In this document: piece by piece, positions 9,340-18,492 of the stretch
Layout: the number at the start of each line of letters is the position of its first letter
How positions within the stretch are numbered: the first letter of the stretch is position 1
Assembly: GCF_005543295.1 (NCBI RefSeq)
Contig: NZ_SRSG01000037.1
Span: forward strand, 99,746 to 163,745
DNA length: 64,000 nucleotides
Source of the DNA: Halalkalirubrum salinum
GTDB lineage: Archaea > Halobacteriota > Halobacteria > Halobacteriales > Haloferacaceae
Direction: 5' to 3'
Notes under the pieces: model-generated
What the model saw: only the letters and a program-made list of their open reading frames with translations
What the model was told of the DNA's origin: nothing
Databases searched by the model: none
Position numbers and translations under genes: made by a program

Positions 9340-9613
9340 CACTCGTGCCAAACTGTTCGCGGGCCTCCGCAGCGCTCATCGTTCGTCCCTCGCGAATATC
9401 CTCCTCAGCTTCAAGCAGGGCGATAAGTTCATCGCGATCGAACGTCGGAAACTCGACGGCATCTCGAAGTGTGTACCTGATAAACTCGCTTCGGCTGTTG
9501 AATCCGCGTCCCTGCCACGTGTCGTCTATTTTCTCAAGAAACGACTCGGTGACTTTGAAATTCACCGTGACAATGTCATCCGTGCCGTTGTCGTTTGTGG
9601 CCGCTTCAGACAT
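9332..9613 (-). CDS. ribbon-helix-helix (CopG-like) antitoxin
   Basis: A 93-residue protein. The segment IVTVNFKVTESFLEKIDDTWQGRGFNSRSEFIRYTLRDAV is a ribbon-helix-helix DNA-binding domain, followed by an acidic C-terminal tail (LIALLEAEEDIREGRTMSAAEAREQFG) expected to wrap the toxin. ATG 9613 was chosen. The frame continues 9 codons upstream. Its stop overlaps the RelE start by 8 nt. It should repress its own operon and neutralise RelE. Confidence 0.82.
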   Translation of the reverse strand: MSEAATNDNGTDDIVTVNFKVTESFLEKIDDTWQGRGFNSRSEFIRYTLRDAVEFPTFDRDELIALLEAEEDIREGRTMSAAEAREQFGTSDE

Positions 9614-9814
9614 ACGTACGTAATACGATGATCTTACCAATAGTCGTTTCGCCGGAATTCTGCTTGCTGTGTACTTCTCAGAGATTCGATAGGAGAGATA
9701 GAAACCTATTGCAGTCGTTCACTGTCACGATTGCCGCTATCCGTAACCGCTTGTCATTACACACTCGTGCGATCGACCCGCACGTTTATCCTCAATCATA
9801 TGCTGTGATCGAAC

Positions 9815-10831
9815 ATGAGCGTTCTAGACGGGGATGGCGTCGACGCGCAGCCGGGGAGTGGCACCGCGTTGTCGGATGATTTTGGTCGGGAAGTAACCGG
9901 CGTGCGGGTATCGTTGACCGATCGATGTAATTTTGACTGCGTGTACTGCCACAACGAAGGGCTGGGCGACACTCGGGGACCAATGGAGCCCTCCGAATCG
10001 GAGATGAGTACCGACGACGTGGTCCGCTTTCTGGAGGTCGCCGAGGAGTTCGGCGTCGGCAAGGTGAAATTCACCGGCGGCGAGCCGATGCTTCGACAAG
10101 ACCTCGAGGAGATCATCGAGCGAACGCCCGACAGCATGGAGGTCTCGATGACGACGAACGGGACCTTCCTGCCCGGCCGCGCTGCGGACCTCGTCGATGC
10201 AGGACTCGAACGAGTAAATGTCTCCCAGGACGCGCTCGATCCGGAGGCGTTCGCGGAGATCACCCAGTCAGGTGCGTACGAGCGGGTCATGGAGGGTGTT
10301 CAGGCCGCTCTCGACGCAGGATTGGATCCCGTGAAGCTCAACATGGTCGTCTTCGAACGCACCGCCGGCTACGTCGAGGGGATGGTCGACCACGTCGCCG
10401 AGAACGACGGCCTCCAGCTACAGTTGATCGAGTACATGCCAGAACTCACCGGCCGTCCAGACTGGAACATCGACATCCAGCGGGTCCACGACTGGCTCGC
10501 AGACATCGCCGACGAGGTCGAACACCGCGAGATGCACAACCGCAAGCGCTACTGGGTCAACGGCGGCATGGTCGAGATCGTCGATCCCGTCGAGAACGCG
10601 AACTTCTGCGCGAACTGCCACCGCGTCCGGGTGACCCACGAGGGCTACCTCAAGGGGTGTTTGAACCGCAACGACGATCTCAAGCCGATGGGCGAGATGA
10701 CGAAACCCGAAATCAGGGCGGCGTTCAGACAGACCGTGGCCGATCGGGTCCCCTACTACGGCGAGTACATGGTTCGCGACGGCGAGGGGGGCTGGGAGTT
10801 CAACGAGAAGTACTTAGACGGCGACTGGTAG
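9815..10831 (+). CDS. moaA: GTP 3',8-cyclase MoaA (radical SAM, molybdenum cofactor)
   Basis: A 338-residue radical-SAM enzyme for the first step of molybdopterin biosynthesis, converting GTP to 3',8-cyclo-7,8-dihydro-GTP. The SAM [4Fe-4S] motif CNFDCVYC uses Cys38, Cys42 and Cys45. [10 protein letters not shown] is the GGE SAM-binding motif. The C-terminal substrate [4Fe-4S] site is [10 protein letters not shown] with a third Cys in YLKGCL. The usual C-terminal GG tail of bacterial MoaA is absent: the protein ends YLDGDW, as in other haloarchaeal versions. No other moa genes adjoin it in this window. Confidence 0.95.
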   Translation: MSVLDGDGVDAQPGSGTALSDDFGREVTGVRVSLTDRCNFDCVYCHNEGLGDTRGPMEPSESEMSTDDVVRFLEVAEEFGVGKVKFTGGEPMLRQDLEEIIERTPDSMEVSMTTNGTFLPGRAADLVDAGLERVNVSQDALDPEAFAEITQSGAYERVMEGVQAALDAGLDPVKLNMVVFERTAGYVEGMVDHVAENDGLQLQLIEYMPELTGRPDWNIDIQRVHDWLADIADEVEHREMHNRKRYWVNGGMVEIVDPVENANFCANCHRVRVTHEGYLKGCLNRNDDLKPMGEMTKPEIRAAFRQTVADRVPYYGEYMVRDGEGGWEFNEKYLDGDW

Positions 10832-10856
10832 CGAAATATAATTGGATTTTATTCCC

Positions 10857-11250
10857 CGGTAAAGTACCACGGGTCGGGTGACCCGTGGCGTTCGCAGAGA
10901 CACGTCACGCCCAGAATCGGGCGGTAAAGCGTGCGAATCTTTAATTCCCTTCGCGCTCCCGTTTGGTCGCGTGGAACCAGTAACACCCGAACACGCCGTT
11001 CGTGTCCGTGAAGGCCAGCCACTTTACGATGACTCGACACCACCCGTCTCACCACGTCTTACCATGTTTCAGTGCGTGGGTTTTGAGAGGTTGTTAACGG
11101 TGAGTTCCTATCAGACTCAACGAGTTGATGCGAAATAAAACCGTGGATTATGACGAGGAGCGTACGCGATTCACCCACGGCTCAGGTGTTGAGCAAATCG
11201 AAGATTTGCGAAAGCCGAAAACGGACGTTTTCGGAAACCCGTGGAACTCT
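10857..11250. mobile_element. decayed IS200/IS605-type (PATE-like) element with palindromic ends
   Basis: This gene-free interval (moaA stop to the lipoprotein start, about 510 bp) holds two prominent structured ends. A perfect 9-bp stem with a 4-nt loop lies at 10867-10888 (CCACGGGTC / GACCCGTGG). A composite fold lies at 11175-11244: an outer CCACGG/CCGTGG stem enclosing two hairpins, GCAAATC/GATTTGC at 11193-11209 and CCGAAAAC/GTTTTCGG at 11215-11234. Palindromic ends with shared CCACGG cores are typical of IS200/IS605-family and their non-autonomous palindrome-associated derivatives in haloarchaea. No intact tnpA or tnpB is present. Exact ends are not determined, and the family assignment is an inference. 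Confidence 0.45.
11175..11244 (+). repeat. three-stem inverted-repeat structure (element right end or omega-RNA-like)
   Basis: An outer 6-bp stem (11175-11180 with 11239-11244) closes over a 7-bp hairpin (11193-11209, loop GAA) and an 8-bp hairpin (11215-11234, loop GGAC). The compact junction could be the transposon end recognised by TnpA or a relic of the TnpB guide RNA scaffold. Which of these it is cannot be decided from sequence alone. Confidence 0.5.
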
Positions 11251-11344
11251 CGCTGTACTCTTTAGATTCAATTACGCACTCCAACCGAGACACGACCCTG
11301 ATTATCCACAGAAGATTTTTATCGTTCGTTCCGAACGTCAGATT

Positions 11345-12745
11345 ATGGACCGCAGAGCCCTCCTCTCCGTTATTGGCGGTTCTTTCGTCGCACTCGCCGG
11401 GTGCGCCGCGGACGAGACCGATACGGACCCGACGACGAATGGGACCGGCACCGGGAACGGAACCGAGACTGACAAACAGAGCGGAACCGACGACGAGACG
11501 ACTGCGATGACCGACATCGAACTCCAGCCCGTAAGCTACGTCGTCAACGCATACGAGCCGTCGCGCGGCCGCGGGATCGATCCGGACGACGTCGTCCCCG
11601 AAGACGAGATCCCGTCCGCACTGCGTGATCCACTCTCTGAGGCCCGCAATGGAACGTTCGAGACCGACGATCCAAGTGATGCCCTGCTGGCCGCAGTCGA
11701 CGAGTTTCGCGAGTACGATCGCGGCGAGCTGAAGCCGTATGTCGAATTGGACGAGACACGGTACGTGTTCGACCCGACACTGCCGACGTTCGTCGCGGAG
11801 CTTCTGGACGAATACGCCGAGGAGTACGACGAGGACCGGGTGTTGCGAGAGGCGAGACAGCGCGAGGACTACCGCTCTGCGGCGGTAAAGGCGTTCGTCG
11901 ACGCGTTGACGGCGTCTGGCACGCACATTCCACGCGCGGAGTACCGTCGATGTGTCCTCCCGGAATCCGTGGACGCCTTCCTCGACGAGTACGACTACCT
12001 CGAAGACCAATTCGGCGTCTCCCAGATCCGTACGACCGTCGAAAATGAGAATCCTCCGTACACAATTACGGCGCGCGAGTTGACAGAGGCGGACATGTGG
12101 GGCCAGCCGGTGGTCGACGAATCCGAACTCGCCGACGAAATTGTCGCGTTCTTTGAGCGTGCACTGTCGTCGCCACACCGGCGACCAGCGCTACCGTCTC
12201 CGGACCGCAGGCAGTACTTCACCGACGACGTGCCGGACGCCTACAACGACCTCGCCGCAGAATACGACACACCGCCGTACTACCGGCTCGACGACACGGT
12301 GTACGCCATCGCTGTCGGGGAGCCGCTGTACGATCGGCTTCCGGTGAATGTATCTGTCACGGCGGACGGCGGTGCCGAACTGGAGTTTACGCTCACGGTT
12401 TCGCCGGCCCCTGAGAAAGCCGACGGCGACGTGGAGGGGCCGTACACGTTCACGAGCCGGGGCGCGCTGCCGAGCGCGCTCTGGGTTCGCCACGAGGGTG
12501 AGCGGCGATCGCTAGAGATCGTCGATACCACTATCGAGGACGCCGAATCGAGCCGCTCGGACAGCGAGGTGCTGGAGACGGCAGATGCCGGCGACGATCT
12601 CGCCTCGACTTACGCGGTCCCGGCTGCCCTCCCCGCCGGCACGTACGTGAGCCGTGGGCTGTTCGGTCTCTCCTGGGGCGTTCCCGACCAGACGCCAGAG
12701 GAACACGGGATGTATCCGTTCGAGTTGGAACTCACGATCGAGTGA
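11345..12745 (+). CDS. secreted lipoprotein of unknown function
   Basis: A 466-residue protein with a short Tat-type lipoprotein leader: RR at residues 3-4, a hydrophobic stretch, and lipobox LAGC with Cys20, so it should be anchored outside the membrane. A low-complexity Thr/Gly/Asp/Glu linker follows (about 22-50). The body has no domain I recognise. It contains two loosely similar segments, one around GELKPYVELDETRYVFD and another around TPPYYRLDDTVYAIAV, suggesting an internal duplication, and a C-terminal beta-rich part. Start ATG 11345 was chosen because the leader begins there. The frame remains open into the upstream mobile-element remnant. Function unknown. Confidence 0.75.
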   Translation: MDRRALLSVIGGSFVALAGCAADETDTDPTTNGTGTGNGTETDKQSGTDDETTAMTDIELQPVSYVVNAYEPSRGRGIDPDDVVPEDEIPSALRDPLSEARNGTFETDDPSDALLAAVDEFREYDRGELKPYVELDETRYVFDPTLPTFVAELLDEYAEEYDEDRVLREARQREDYRSAAVKAFVDALTASGTHIPRAEYRRCVLPESVDAFLDEYDYLEDQFGVSQIRTTVENENPPYTITARELTEADMWGQPVVDESELADEIVAFFERALSSPHRRPALPSPDRRQYFTDDVPDAYNDLAAEYDTPPYYRLDDTVYAIAVGEPLYDRLPVNVSVTADGGAELEFTLTVSPAPEKADGDVEGPYTFTSRGALPSALWVRHEGERRSLEIVDTTIEDAESSRSDSEVLETADAGDDLASTYAVPAALPAGTYVSRGLFGLSWGVPDQTPEEHGMYPFELELTIE

Positions 12746-12867
12746 TCCCGAACCGAATCCACGGATAGCAATAGCAACTGGCGGCGGCTTTACTAGAACG
12801 AATTGTGGAACGTACCGTCTCTACTGGCCGAGAGTGAAGTCGTCTAGTGATTCAACAGAGCCGGATT

Positions 12868-13971
12868 TCAGAGATCGGCGACGGCTTCGAGCGCGTCCGT
12901 GAGTGCGCGAATACTCTCGAGGGTGTGTTCGCCCATGTGGCCGATCCGGAACGTCTTCTCGCCAAGTTGTGAGCCGTAGCCGTTCGAAAAGACCATATCG
13001 TACTCCTCGCTAACTGCCTCTATCGTCGCTGCGACGTCAATCCCACGGGTGTTTTCGACGCAGGTTACCGTCTGTGAGGCGGCCGTCTCCTCGGGGAACA
13101 CGTCGAAGTGATTGCGGGCCCACTCGCGGGTGTATTCGGCCATCTCGCGGTGGCGGCGATCGCGCGCGTCGTGGCCCTCCTCGAGCATGTACTTCATCTG
13201 CTTTCGATACGCGAGCATGAGCGGAATCGCCGGCGTCGAGTGGGTCTGGCCCTTGCGATCGTAGTAGTCCAGACATCGCTGGAAGCCGCCGTACCACGAC
13301 GCGGAGTCGTTCTCGAGTTCGCGCTCGTATGCCGCGTCGCTGACGACACAGACCGCAAGCCCGGGCGGCATCGCGAACGCCTTCTGGGTCGAGGTAAAGA
13401 TCGCGTCGATGTTGTGTTTCTCGATGTCGATGAAGTCCCCGCCGAGACAGGAGATCGCATCAACGACAAAGTACGTGTCCGGGTAGTCCGCGACGATGTC
13501 ACCGATCGCCTCGATCGGATTGCGAACGCCCGTTGAGGTCTCGTTCATCACCGTGCCAACGACGTCGTAGTCGTTCGTTTCGAGCGCCTCGCGGACATCG
13601 TCAGGATCGACCGCCTGGCCCCAGTCGTACGCAATTCGATCGACATCCTTACCGAGGCGCTCGGCGACGTTGGCCTGTCGTTCGCTGAAGCTACCGCAGG
13701 TGAGACAGAGCATCGAATCGTCGACGAGATTCAGCGTCGTCGCCTCCCAGAACTCCGTCCCAGAGGCCGAGAGGATGATCACGTCGTTGTCTGTCCCGAG
13801 GAACTCCTTCGTGTCCTCGACGATCGTCGTGTAGAGGTCAGTCATTCGGTCCATGCGGTGGCCAAACATCGGTTGGGCCATCGCGTCGATCACGTCTTCG
13901 CGGACCTCCGTGGGCCCGGGAAGGTACAGCGTCTTGTCTGGATAGTCGTCGGTATACTCGCGTTTGTCCAT
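12868..13971 (-). CDS. class V aminotransferase (serine-pyruvate / alanine-glyoxylate type)
   Basis: A 367-residue PLP-dependent fold-type I aminotransferase. LYLPGPTEVREDV is the typical N-terminus, SASGTEFWEATTLNL lies in the cofactor-binding loop, VVDAISCLGGD carries the Asp that contacts the pyridine nitrogen, and STQKAFAMPPG contains the Schiff-base lysine. The family interconverts serine/pyruvate or alanine/glyoxylate. Substrate is not decided here. Start ATG 13971 was chosen: an in-frame extension to 14034 runs into the divergent promoter region. It is divergent from the small Cys/His protein and BKACE genes. Confidence 0.88.
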   Translation of the reverse strand: MDKREYTDDYPDKTLYLPGPTEVREDVIDAMAQPMFGHRMDRMTDLYTTIVEDTKEFLGTDNDVIILSASGTEFWEATTLNLVDDSMLCLTCGSFSERQANVAERLGKDVDRIAYDWGQAVDPDDVREALETNDYDVVGTVMNETSTGVRNPIEAIGDIVADYPDTYFVVDAISCLGGDFIDIEKHNIDAIFTSTQKAFAMPPGLAVCVVSDAAYERELENDSASWYGGFQRCLDYYDRKGQTHSTPAIPLMLAYRKQMKYMLEEGHDARDRRHREMAEYTREWARNHFDVFPEETAASQTVTCVENTRGIDVAATIEAVSEEYDMVFSNGYGSQLGEKTFRIGHMGEHTLESIRALTDALEAVADL

Positions 13972-14117
13972 TGAATCGTCCACCGTTGGCTGTCGTTGGG
14001 CAGCGGAACGATATGGCAGTTGTGATCCCGTCATTGCTTCCGAGCACAGAGACGCGACAACCCTCCTCGGTCACCGCGACCCACGGCTTCAAGACGCTGT
14101 CGACCGTGCGGATTGCC

Positions 14118-14357
14118 ATGACCGATCGCTGCCCATTGCTCGAATATCGATCCGAACACGGCGACCGCGATTTTGCGGTTGATCGCGCCTTCTGTACCGC
14201 GGTCGACCGGTTCGTCCAGCCGATGCGTGCGGACATATGTAATGGCCGGTATGACCTCTCGCACGCAAGTGACTGTGAGTTCTACGACGATTACTACGCG
14301 AAGACCGACAAGTCTCTGCTAGAACAGGCCGACGATGAGTCAGGCGATCGCGAATGA
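14118..14357 (+). CDS. small Cys/His-rich protein, haloarchaeal, function unknown
   Basis: A 79-residue acidic protein, MTDRCPLLEY..., with cysteines near residues 5, 26, 41 and 53 and a histidine in YDLSHASDCEFY, a spacing that could bind a metal ion. Its TGA stop overlaps the ATG of the downstream BKACE gene (ATGA), so the two are translationally coupled. I know of no assigned function. Coupling suggests a role linked to the keto-acid cleavage enzyme or simply to operon structure. Start chosen at the first ATG that gives the conserved-looking N-terminus. Confidence 0.7.
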   Translation: MTDRCPLLEYRSEHGDRDFAVDRAFCTAVDRFVQPMRADICNGRYDLSHASDCEFYDDYYAKTDKSLLEQADDESGDRE

Positions 14358-15193
14358 CCTACCGCGAGTATCTCGACGAGAAGCCGATCATCATTACCGC
14401 AGCGCTGACCGGCGGTGTCCACGGCAAGGAAGCGAACCCAAACCTGCCAGAAACGCCCGAAGAGATCGCGACGGCGGCTGCAGCCTGCGAAGCCGCGGGC
14501 GCGAGCATCCTGCACCTGCACGCCCGGCGACCGAACGGCGAGCGGGCCTTCTCGACCAAGCGGTTCCAAGCTGTCACCGACGCAGTTCGATCGGCAACCG
14601 AAGACGCGATCATCCAGCACTCGACGGGTGGAACTGCCGCACCCGACGATCTCCGCGTCGAACCGCTGTTGACCGATCCCGCGCCAGAGATGGCCTCGCT
14701 TGATATGGGGCCGCTGAACCGCTACGATCGGCTCACGAGCGAGAATACGCGAGAGCTGGTCGATCGGCTCCACGAGATAATGAGCGATCGCGGAATCAAA
14801 CCCGAACTGGAAGTGTTCAATGGCGGCCACCTCAACGAGTCGCTGCGGATCGTCGACGAGCTACGCGATCCACCGTACATCAATCTCGTCTTCGGCGGCG
14901 GGACAACGACGATCCCACATCCTCGAAACCTCCAGACGCTCGTCGACAACCTGCCCGACGGCGCGGAGTTCAACGTCCTTGGCTTTGGTGCCCATCAGCT
15001 TCCGATGACGACCCACGGGCTGTTGCTCGGCGGCCACGTCCGGGTCGGCCTCGAGGACAATCTCTACTACCGTCGTGGAAAACTCGCAGAGAGCAACGCC
15101 CAACTGGTCGAGCGCGCGGCCCGAATCGCCACGGAACTGGGTCGGCCTGTCGCGTCGCCGGCGGAGGCCCGATCGATCCTCAACGTTACGTGA
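14354..15193 (+). CDS. beta-keto acid cleavage enzyme (BKACE, DUF849)
   Basis: A 279-residue TIM-barrel protein of the BKACE family, whose founder is 3-keto-5-aminohexanoate cleavage enzyme: a beta-keto acid plus acetyl-CoA gives a CoA ester and acetoacetate. Visible signatures are IITAALTGGVHGK, ILHLHARRPNG (metal-binding His-x-His), IIQHSTGG, LVFGGGTTTI and the C-terminal GGHVRVGLEDNLYY motif. Specificity in BKACE depends on pocket residues that I cannot assign. It overlaps the small Cys/His gene by 4 nt and is followed 49 bp later by a TctA-like membrane gene. Confidence 0.88.
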   Translation: MTYREYLDEKPIIITAALTGGVHGKEANPNLPETPEEIATAAAACEAAGASILHLHARRPNGERAFSTKRFQAVTDAVRSATEDAIIQHSTGGTAAPDDLRVEPLLTDPAPEMASLDMGPLNRYDRLTSENTRELVDRLHEIMSDRGIKPELEVFNGGHLNESLRIVDELRDPPYINLVFGGGTTTIPHPRNLQTLVDNLPDGAEFNVLGFGAHQLPMTTHGLLLGGHVRVGLEDNLYYRRGKLAESNAQLVERAARIATELGRPVASPAEARSILNVT

Positions 15194-15242
15194 CGTTCGG
15201 CCCGCGGTTTATATACGAGCGCGGAGCCAGTGCTGCGCGATC

Positions 15243-16475
15243 GTGTCTCCGTTCGCCTGGCTGAACACTGCCCCGTTTGTTGTCGGCCTCACGGCCTATG
15301 TCTTTGCGGGTGCAACGCTGGGGATCGCAAGCGGGCTCGTTCCCGGGCTCCATGCGAACAACTTCGCGCTTTTGCTCGCGGCTGCCGCGCCGACGATCGA
15401 CGCCGATCCGCTGTTCTTGGGGACGGCGATGCTGGCCGCAGGCGTCGTCCACAGCTTTCTCGACATCGTACCCGCGCTCGCACTCGGTGTACCGGATGCG
15501 GCGATGGCGATCGCGGCGCTGCCGGGTCATCGACTAGTGTTGGCCGGCCGCGGTCGGGAGGCCTTGCGACTCTCTGCACTTGGGAGTCTGGTGGCAGTCG
15601 TGCTCGCAATCCCGCTTGCGGTTCCGATTACCGCGGCGATGGTGCGGCTGTACCCGACAATTCGATCGAATCTGGCGATTGTCCTCGTGGGGATTGTCTG
15701 CTTGCTCGTTGTGACTGAACGATCGCCGCGGCGAGCGCTCGCCGCACTCGCACTCCTCGCCGCGAGCGGACTGTTAGGAATTGCGACGCTGGATGTCGAT
15801 CCTGATGCGCCGCTCGGTGCCGGAAGTATGCTCGTCCCGCTTTTGAGTGGGCTATTCGGCGCGCCCGTTCTCATCGACGCACTCGACGGAACGGGGGTTC
15901 CCCCACAAGGTGGTGCCGAGTTATTGCTTCCCAGACGGCGATTTCTCGGCACAGCAGGGGCTGGATCGATCGCCGGCGCGATCGTTGGGTATCTCCCAGG
16001 CGTCTCAGCGGCGATCGCGAGCGTCCTTGCGCTGCCAGCAGTCCCGGCAGAGGATGTCGATCGGGGCTTCATCGTCGTGACGAGCGGGGCCAGTACGTCG
16101 AACACGGTCTTCGCGCTGTGTGCGTTGGTCGCGCTCGGGACGCCACGGACCGGCGTCACAGTCGCTATGGACAACGCGGGCGTCCCCCTGGAGCTCCCGG
16201 TTTTGTTGGTGACAGTCGTAATCGCCGCGTGCGCGGGGTTTCTCGGCGTCATCATGCTTGGCGATCGAGTGCTGGCTGTCATCGGCTCGATCGAGCCAGA
16301 GATTGTCTCCAGCGTGGTTTTGGTCCTGCTCGTTGGACTCTCAGCCGGGTTTGCGGGGGTCTTCGGGGCGATCGTCTTTCCGGTAGCAACCCTGTTAGGA
16401 CTGGTTCCGCCGCGGCTTGGAGTACGACGGGTGACGCTGATGGGTGTATTGATCGGCCCGCTGTTGGTTGGCTGA
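15243..16475 (+). CDS. TctA/DUF112-family integral membrane protein
   Basis: About 410 residues with roughly ten or more hydrophobic segments. It contains the TctA-like glycine-rich loops [15 protein letters not shown] and, half a protein later, [17 protein letters not shown]: two related PGxxA signatures as in the large membrane subunit of tripartite tricarboxylate transporters. Small (TctB) and binding (TctC) subunits are not adjacent, so transport function and substrate are open. GTG 15243 is the preferred start. The frame extends upstream into BKACE but that part is not membrane-like. Confidence 0.75.
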   Translation: MSPFAWLNTAPFVVGLTAYVFAGATLGIASGLVPGLHANNFALLLAAAAPTIDADPLFLGTAMLAAGVVHSFLDIVPALALGVPDAAMAIAALPGHRLVLAGRGREALRLSALGSLVAVVLAIPLAVPITAAMVRLYPTIRSNLAIVLVGIVCLLVVTERSPRRALAALALLAASGLLGIATLDVDPDAPLGAGSMLVPLLSGLFGAPVLIDALDGTGVPPQGGAELLLPRRRFLGTAGAGSIAGAIVGYLPGVSAAIASVLALPAVPAEDVDRGFIVVTSGASTSNTVFALCALVALGTPRTGVTVAMDNAGVPLELPVLLVTVVIAACAGFLGVIMLGDRVLAVIGSIEPEIVSSVVLVLLVGLSAGFAGVFGAIVFPVATLLGLVPPRLGVRRVTLMGVLIGPLLVG

Positions 16476-16563
16476 GCCACGGTCCCACGCGAGCGTCGGC
16501 GGTAGCAATCGGGGAGAGGTCGGAAAGATAACGGTTAAAAGTCGTCCGACGGTTAGTAGAGGT

Positions 16564-16743
16564 ATGAGCGAGAGTCAGCAGGAATCGACGCGTCAGTGCG
16601 TCTCCTGTGGAATCAACGTCGCCGGGATGAACGCCGCGCGGTTTAAGTGTCCGGACTGCGGCACCGAAATCCACCGGTGTGCGAAGTGCCGAAAGCAGAG
16701 CAACCTCTATGAGTGTCCCGACTGCGGATTCCGAGGGCCATAA
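16564..16743 (+). CDS. small zinc-ribbon protein (HVO_2753-like)
   Basis: A 59-residue protein with four CxxC-type knuckles ([34 protein letters not shown]), enough to bind two zinc ions. This is the conserved haloarchaeal/archaeal zinc-finger microprotein family found next to the elongation factor 1-beta gene. The ATG of EF-1beta follows 2 bp after its stop, so they are cotranscribed. Linked by context to translation, with no defined biochemical role. Confidence 0.88.
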   Translation: MSESQQESTRQCVSCGINVAGMNAARFKCPDCGTEIHRCAKCRKQSNLYECPDCGFRGP

Positions 16744-16745
16744 CC

Positions 16746-17012
16746 ATGGGAAAAGTCGCTGCCAAAATGAAAGTCATGCCGAATAGCCCAGAGCTCGATC
16801 TCGACGAGTTAGAAGACAAACTCGAAGCCTCCCTCCCCGAGGGCGCACAGATCAACGGCTTCGAGCGTGACGACGTCGCGTTCGGTCTGGTTGCGGTGTT
16901 GCCGACCGTATTGGTTGCCGACGACGCCGGTGGAACCGAAGCGGTCGAAGAGGCGTTCAGCGGCGTCGAAGGCGTCGAGAGCGTCTCCGTTGAGAACGTC
17001 GGCCGCGTCTGA
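16746..17012 (+). CDS. ef1b: translation elongation factor 1-beta
   Basis: An 88-residue archaeal aEF-1beta, the guanine-nucleotide exchange factor for EF-1alpha. The N-terminus [12 protein letters not shown], the acidic helix [23 protein letters not shown], the strand [28 protein letters not shown] and the C-terminus [12 protein letters not shown] cover the whole ferredoxin-like domain. It follows the zinc-ribbon gene with a 2-bp gap. A short T-run lies just downstream. Confidence 0.95.
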   Translation: MGKVAAKMKVMPNSPELDLDELEDKLEASLPEGAQINGFERDDVAFGLVAVLPTVLVADDAGGTEAVEEAFSGVEGVESVSVENVGRV

Positions 17013-17028
17013 GCACCTGCGCGATTGA

Positions 17029-17042
17029 CCGGTTCTTTTTGC
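17029..17042 (+). terminator. putative T-tract terminator after EF-1beta
   Basis: The run GGTTCTTTTTGCG, about 20 bp after the EF-1beta stop, is a T-rich stretch of the kind that ends archaeal transcription. There is no strong hairpin. Confidence 0.35.
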
Positions 17043-17180
17043 GATGGGCTCCAACCGTAAGAGGCGTCTGGTATCGCTCCCACAGCCACCGTAGGCGGCC
17101 AAGTCGTGTCGCGTCGGTTGGGCTCGCATAAACTGGGAATTATCGATAGTATTGATTCGACGGAAGACAAATCTGAATCT

Positions 17181-17621
17181 ATGGGAACCGATCGGATTCT
17201 GCTCGCGACAGATGGCACAGAGAGCGCGCTAGCGGCGACCCGTGAGGCGATCGAAATTGCGGCCAATCGCGGCGCGACGCTGCACGCAATCTATGTGATC
17301 GAACCACCGTCTGACTACGACAATGATATCATCGATCGTGAGGAGCTCGAAGCAGACTTGCTTGCGACGGGAACGAACGTGCTCGAGGATGTCGAGGCGG
17401 CAGCGGCGGCAGCGTCGGTGCCAATTCGAACAACGATCGACGACGGCCGCCCGGGAGACGTGCTGCTATCGTACGCAAAGACCGAAGACGTGGATCTGAT
17501 TGTGGTCGGAGCCTACGGCGATCGGTCGGGGGTTACGTACGCACTGTTGGGCAGTACCGCCGACGCACTCGTCCGTGAGTCACGGTGTCCAGTGCTCGTT
17601 TGTCCGCCGACAGAGGAGTAA
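17181..17621 (+). CDS. universal stress protein UspA family
   Basis: A 146-residue single-domain USP. The N-terminal strand RILLATDGTESA and the ATP-binding signature VVGAYGDRSGVTYALLGSTADALVRESRCPVLVCP (G-2x-G-9x-G-S/T type) are visible, so nucleotide binding is plausible. ATG 17181 was chosen over a longer upstream frame (from 17106) because the first strand starts right after it. It is convergent with the TPR-like gene, with 8 bp between the stops. Confidence 0.88.
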   Translation: MGTDRILLATDGTESALAATREAIEIAANRGATLHAIYVIEPPSDYDNDIIDREELEADLLATGTNVLEDVEAAAAAASVPIRTTIDDGRPGDVLLSYAKTEDVDLIVVGAYGDRSGVTYALLGSTADALVRESRCPVLVCPPTEE

Positions 17622-17629
17622 GCAGCGAG

Positions 17630-18370
17630 CTACGTCCGATCGGTCGGTGTAGAACACCGCAGACACAGCGTCGTGTTAGCGACGTAGTTCACGTCGTCAG
17701 CGCCACACGTCGGACAGCGGAACCGTCCCGTGTTGTACTCGGTCGATCCCCGCGGCGCGTGGAGCTTCTCGGCGTCGATCCTGGCATCAACGATCGAGGC
17801 AGTTCGCGAGCGCTTCACGGACACCCGACGCGTGAGCGCGTCGTCGCCGTTGCCGTGGATGTCGTCCCACCCGAGGTCGTCTGGGCGCGAGAGGTGTGCA
17901 AGCAGTTCCGTCCCGGCCTGCAAAAAGGGCCGGCCAGTCTCCGTTGCGGGCGAATCGATCCCAGCGTCTGCGTAGGCTGCGGCGGCGCGATCGTACGCAT
18001 CGCTTGCTTTGTCCCTATCGCCGAGGATACTTCTGAAGTCCCCGATCCACTCGTTGCAATTGGCCCGTTCAACGGCACTTTCGAGCACCGCGTCCCGAAG
18101 CTCACCAGCGACAAGGATACCTTGGCCCGCAAGGGCACTCGCGCGACCGTGATCGCCGGCGATTCGGTGACAGACCGCGGCAGTTGCCAGCGACGCCAGC
18201 CCTCGAGCGGCTCGCGATCGCTCCGGAGACGCATAGAGGCCGTTGCTTCGCTCCGTTTGGCCTGAAAACACCGCATACGCGTCGAGTGTGTACGCCTCGG
18301 CTGCGTCGGTGTACCGTTCGTCTGCGATGTGTCCGATCGCGCGATCCCGTAGGCGGGTGCTCGCGTCCAT
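17630..18370 (-). CDS. helical-repeat (TPR-like) protein with C-terminal zinc ribbon
   Basis: A 246-residue protein. The first about 150 residues are alanine-rich paired helices (AIGHIADERYTDAAEAYTLDAYAVF; ILGDRDKASDAYDRAAAAYADAG) that read as TPR-like repeats. The C-terminus has FRCPTCGADDVNYVANTTLCLRCS, a four-cysteine zinc ribbon. It resembles conserved haloarchaeal hypothetical proteins without a defined function. The repeats suggest protein binding and the ribbon may bind nucleic acid or protein. Confidence 0.75.
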   Translation of the reverse strand: MDASTRLRDRAIGHIADERYTDAAEAYTLDAYAVFSGQTERSNGLYASPERSRAARGLASLATAAVCHRIAGDHGRASALAGQGILVAGELRDAVLESAVERANCNEWIGDFRSILGDRDKASDAYDRAAAAYADAGIDSPATETGRPFLQAGTELLAHLSRPDDLGWDDIHGNGDDALTRRVSVKRSRTASIVDARIDAEKLHAPRGSTEYNTGRFRCPTCGADDVNYVANTTLCLRCSTPTDRT

Positions 18371-18492
18371 GCAGTTGGTTCGGTTCGAACAGGGTTAATG
18401 GATCCGCCAGCCAGAATCCGCCAGCCGGACAAAACCGTCCAGCCACCGGAGAAAGACTTGTTACGACCAATCACGTTAATTTGGTATAGTGA

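Noticed and set aside
10878..11138. An 86-codon frame inside the PATE-like element
   Set aside because: No resemblance to TnpA or TnpB that I can support; it covers the palindromic end and lacks a plausible start context.
15527..16480. A 317-codon minus-strand open frame opposite the TctA-like gene
   Set aside because: Low-complexity Thr/Pro/Ser/Ala composition and complete antisense overlap with a clear membrane protein mark it as a shadow of GC-rich coding sequence.
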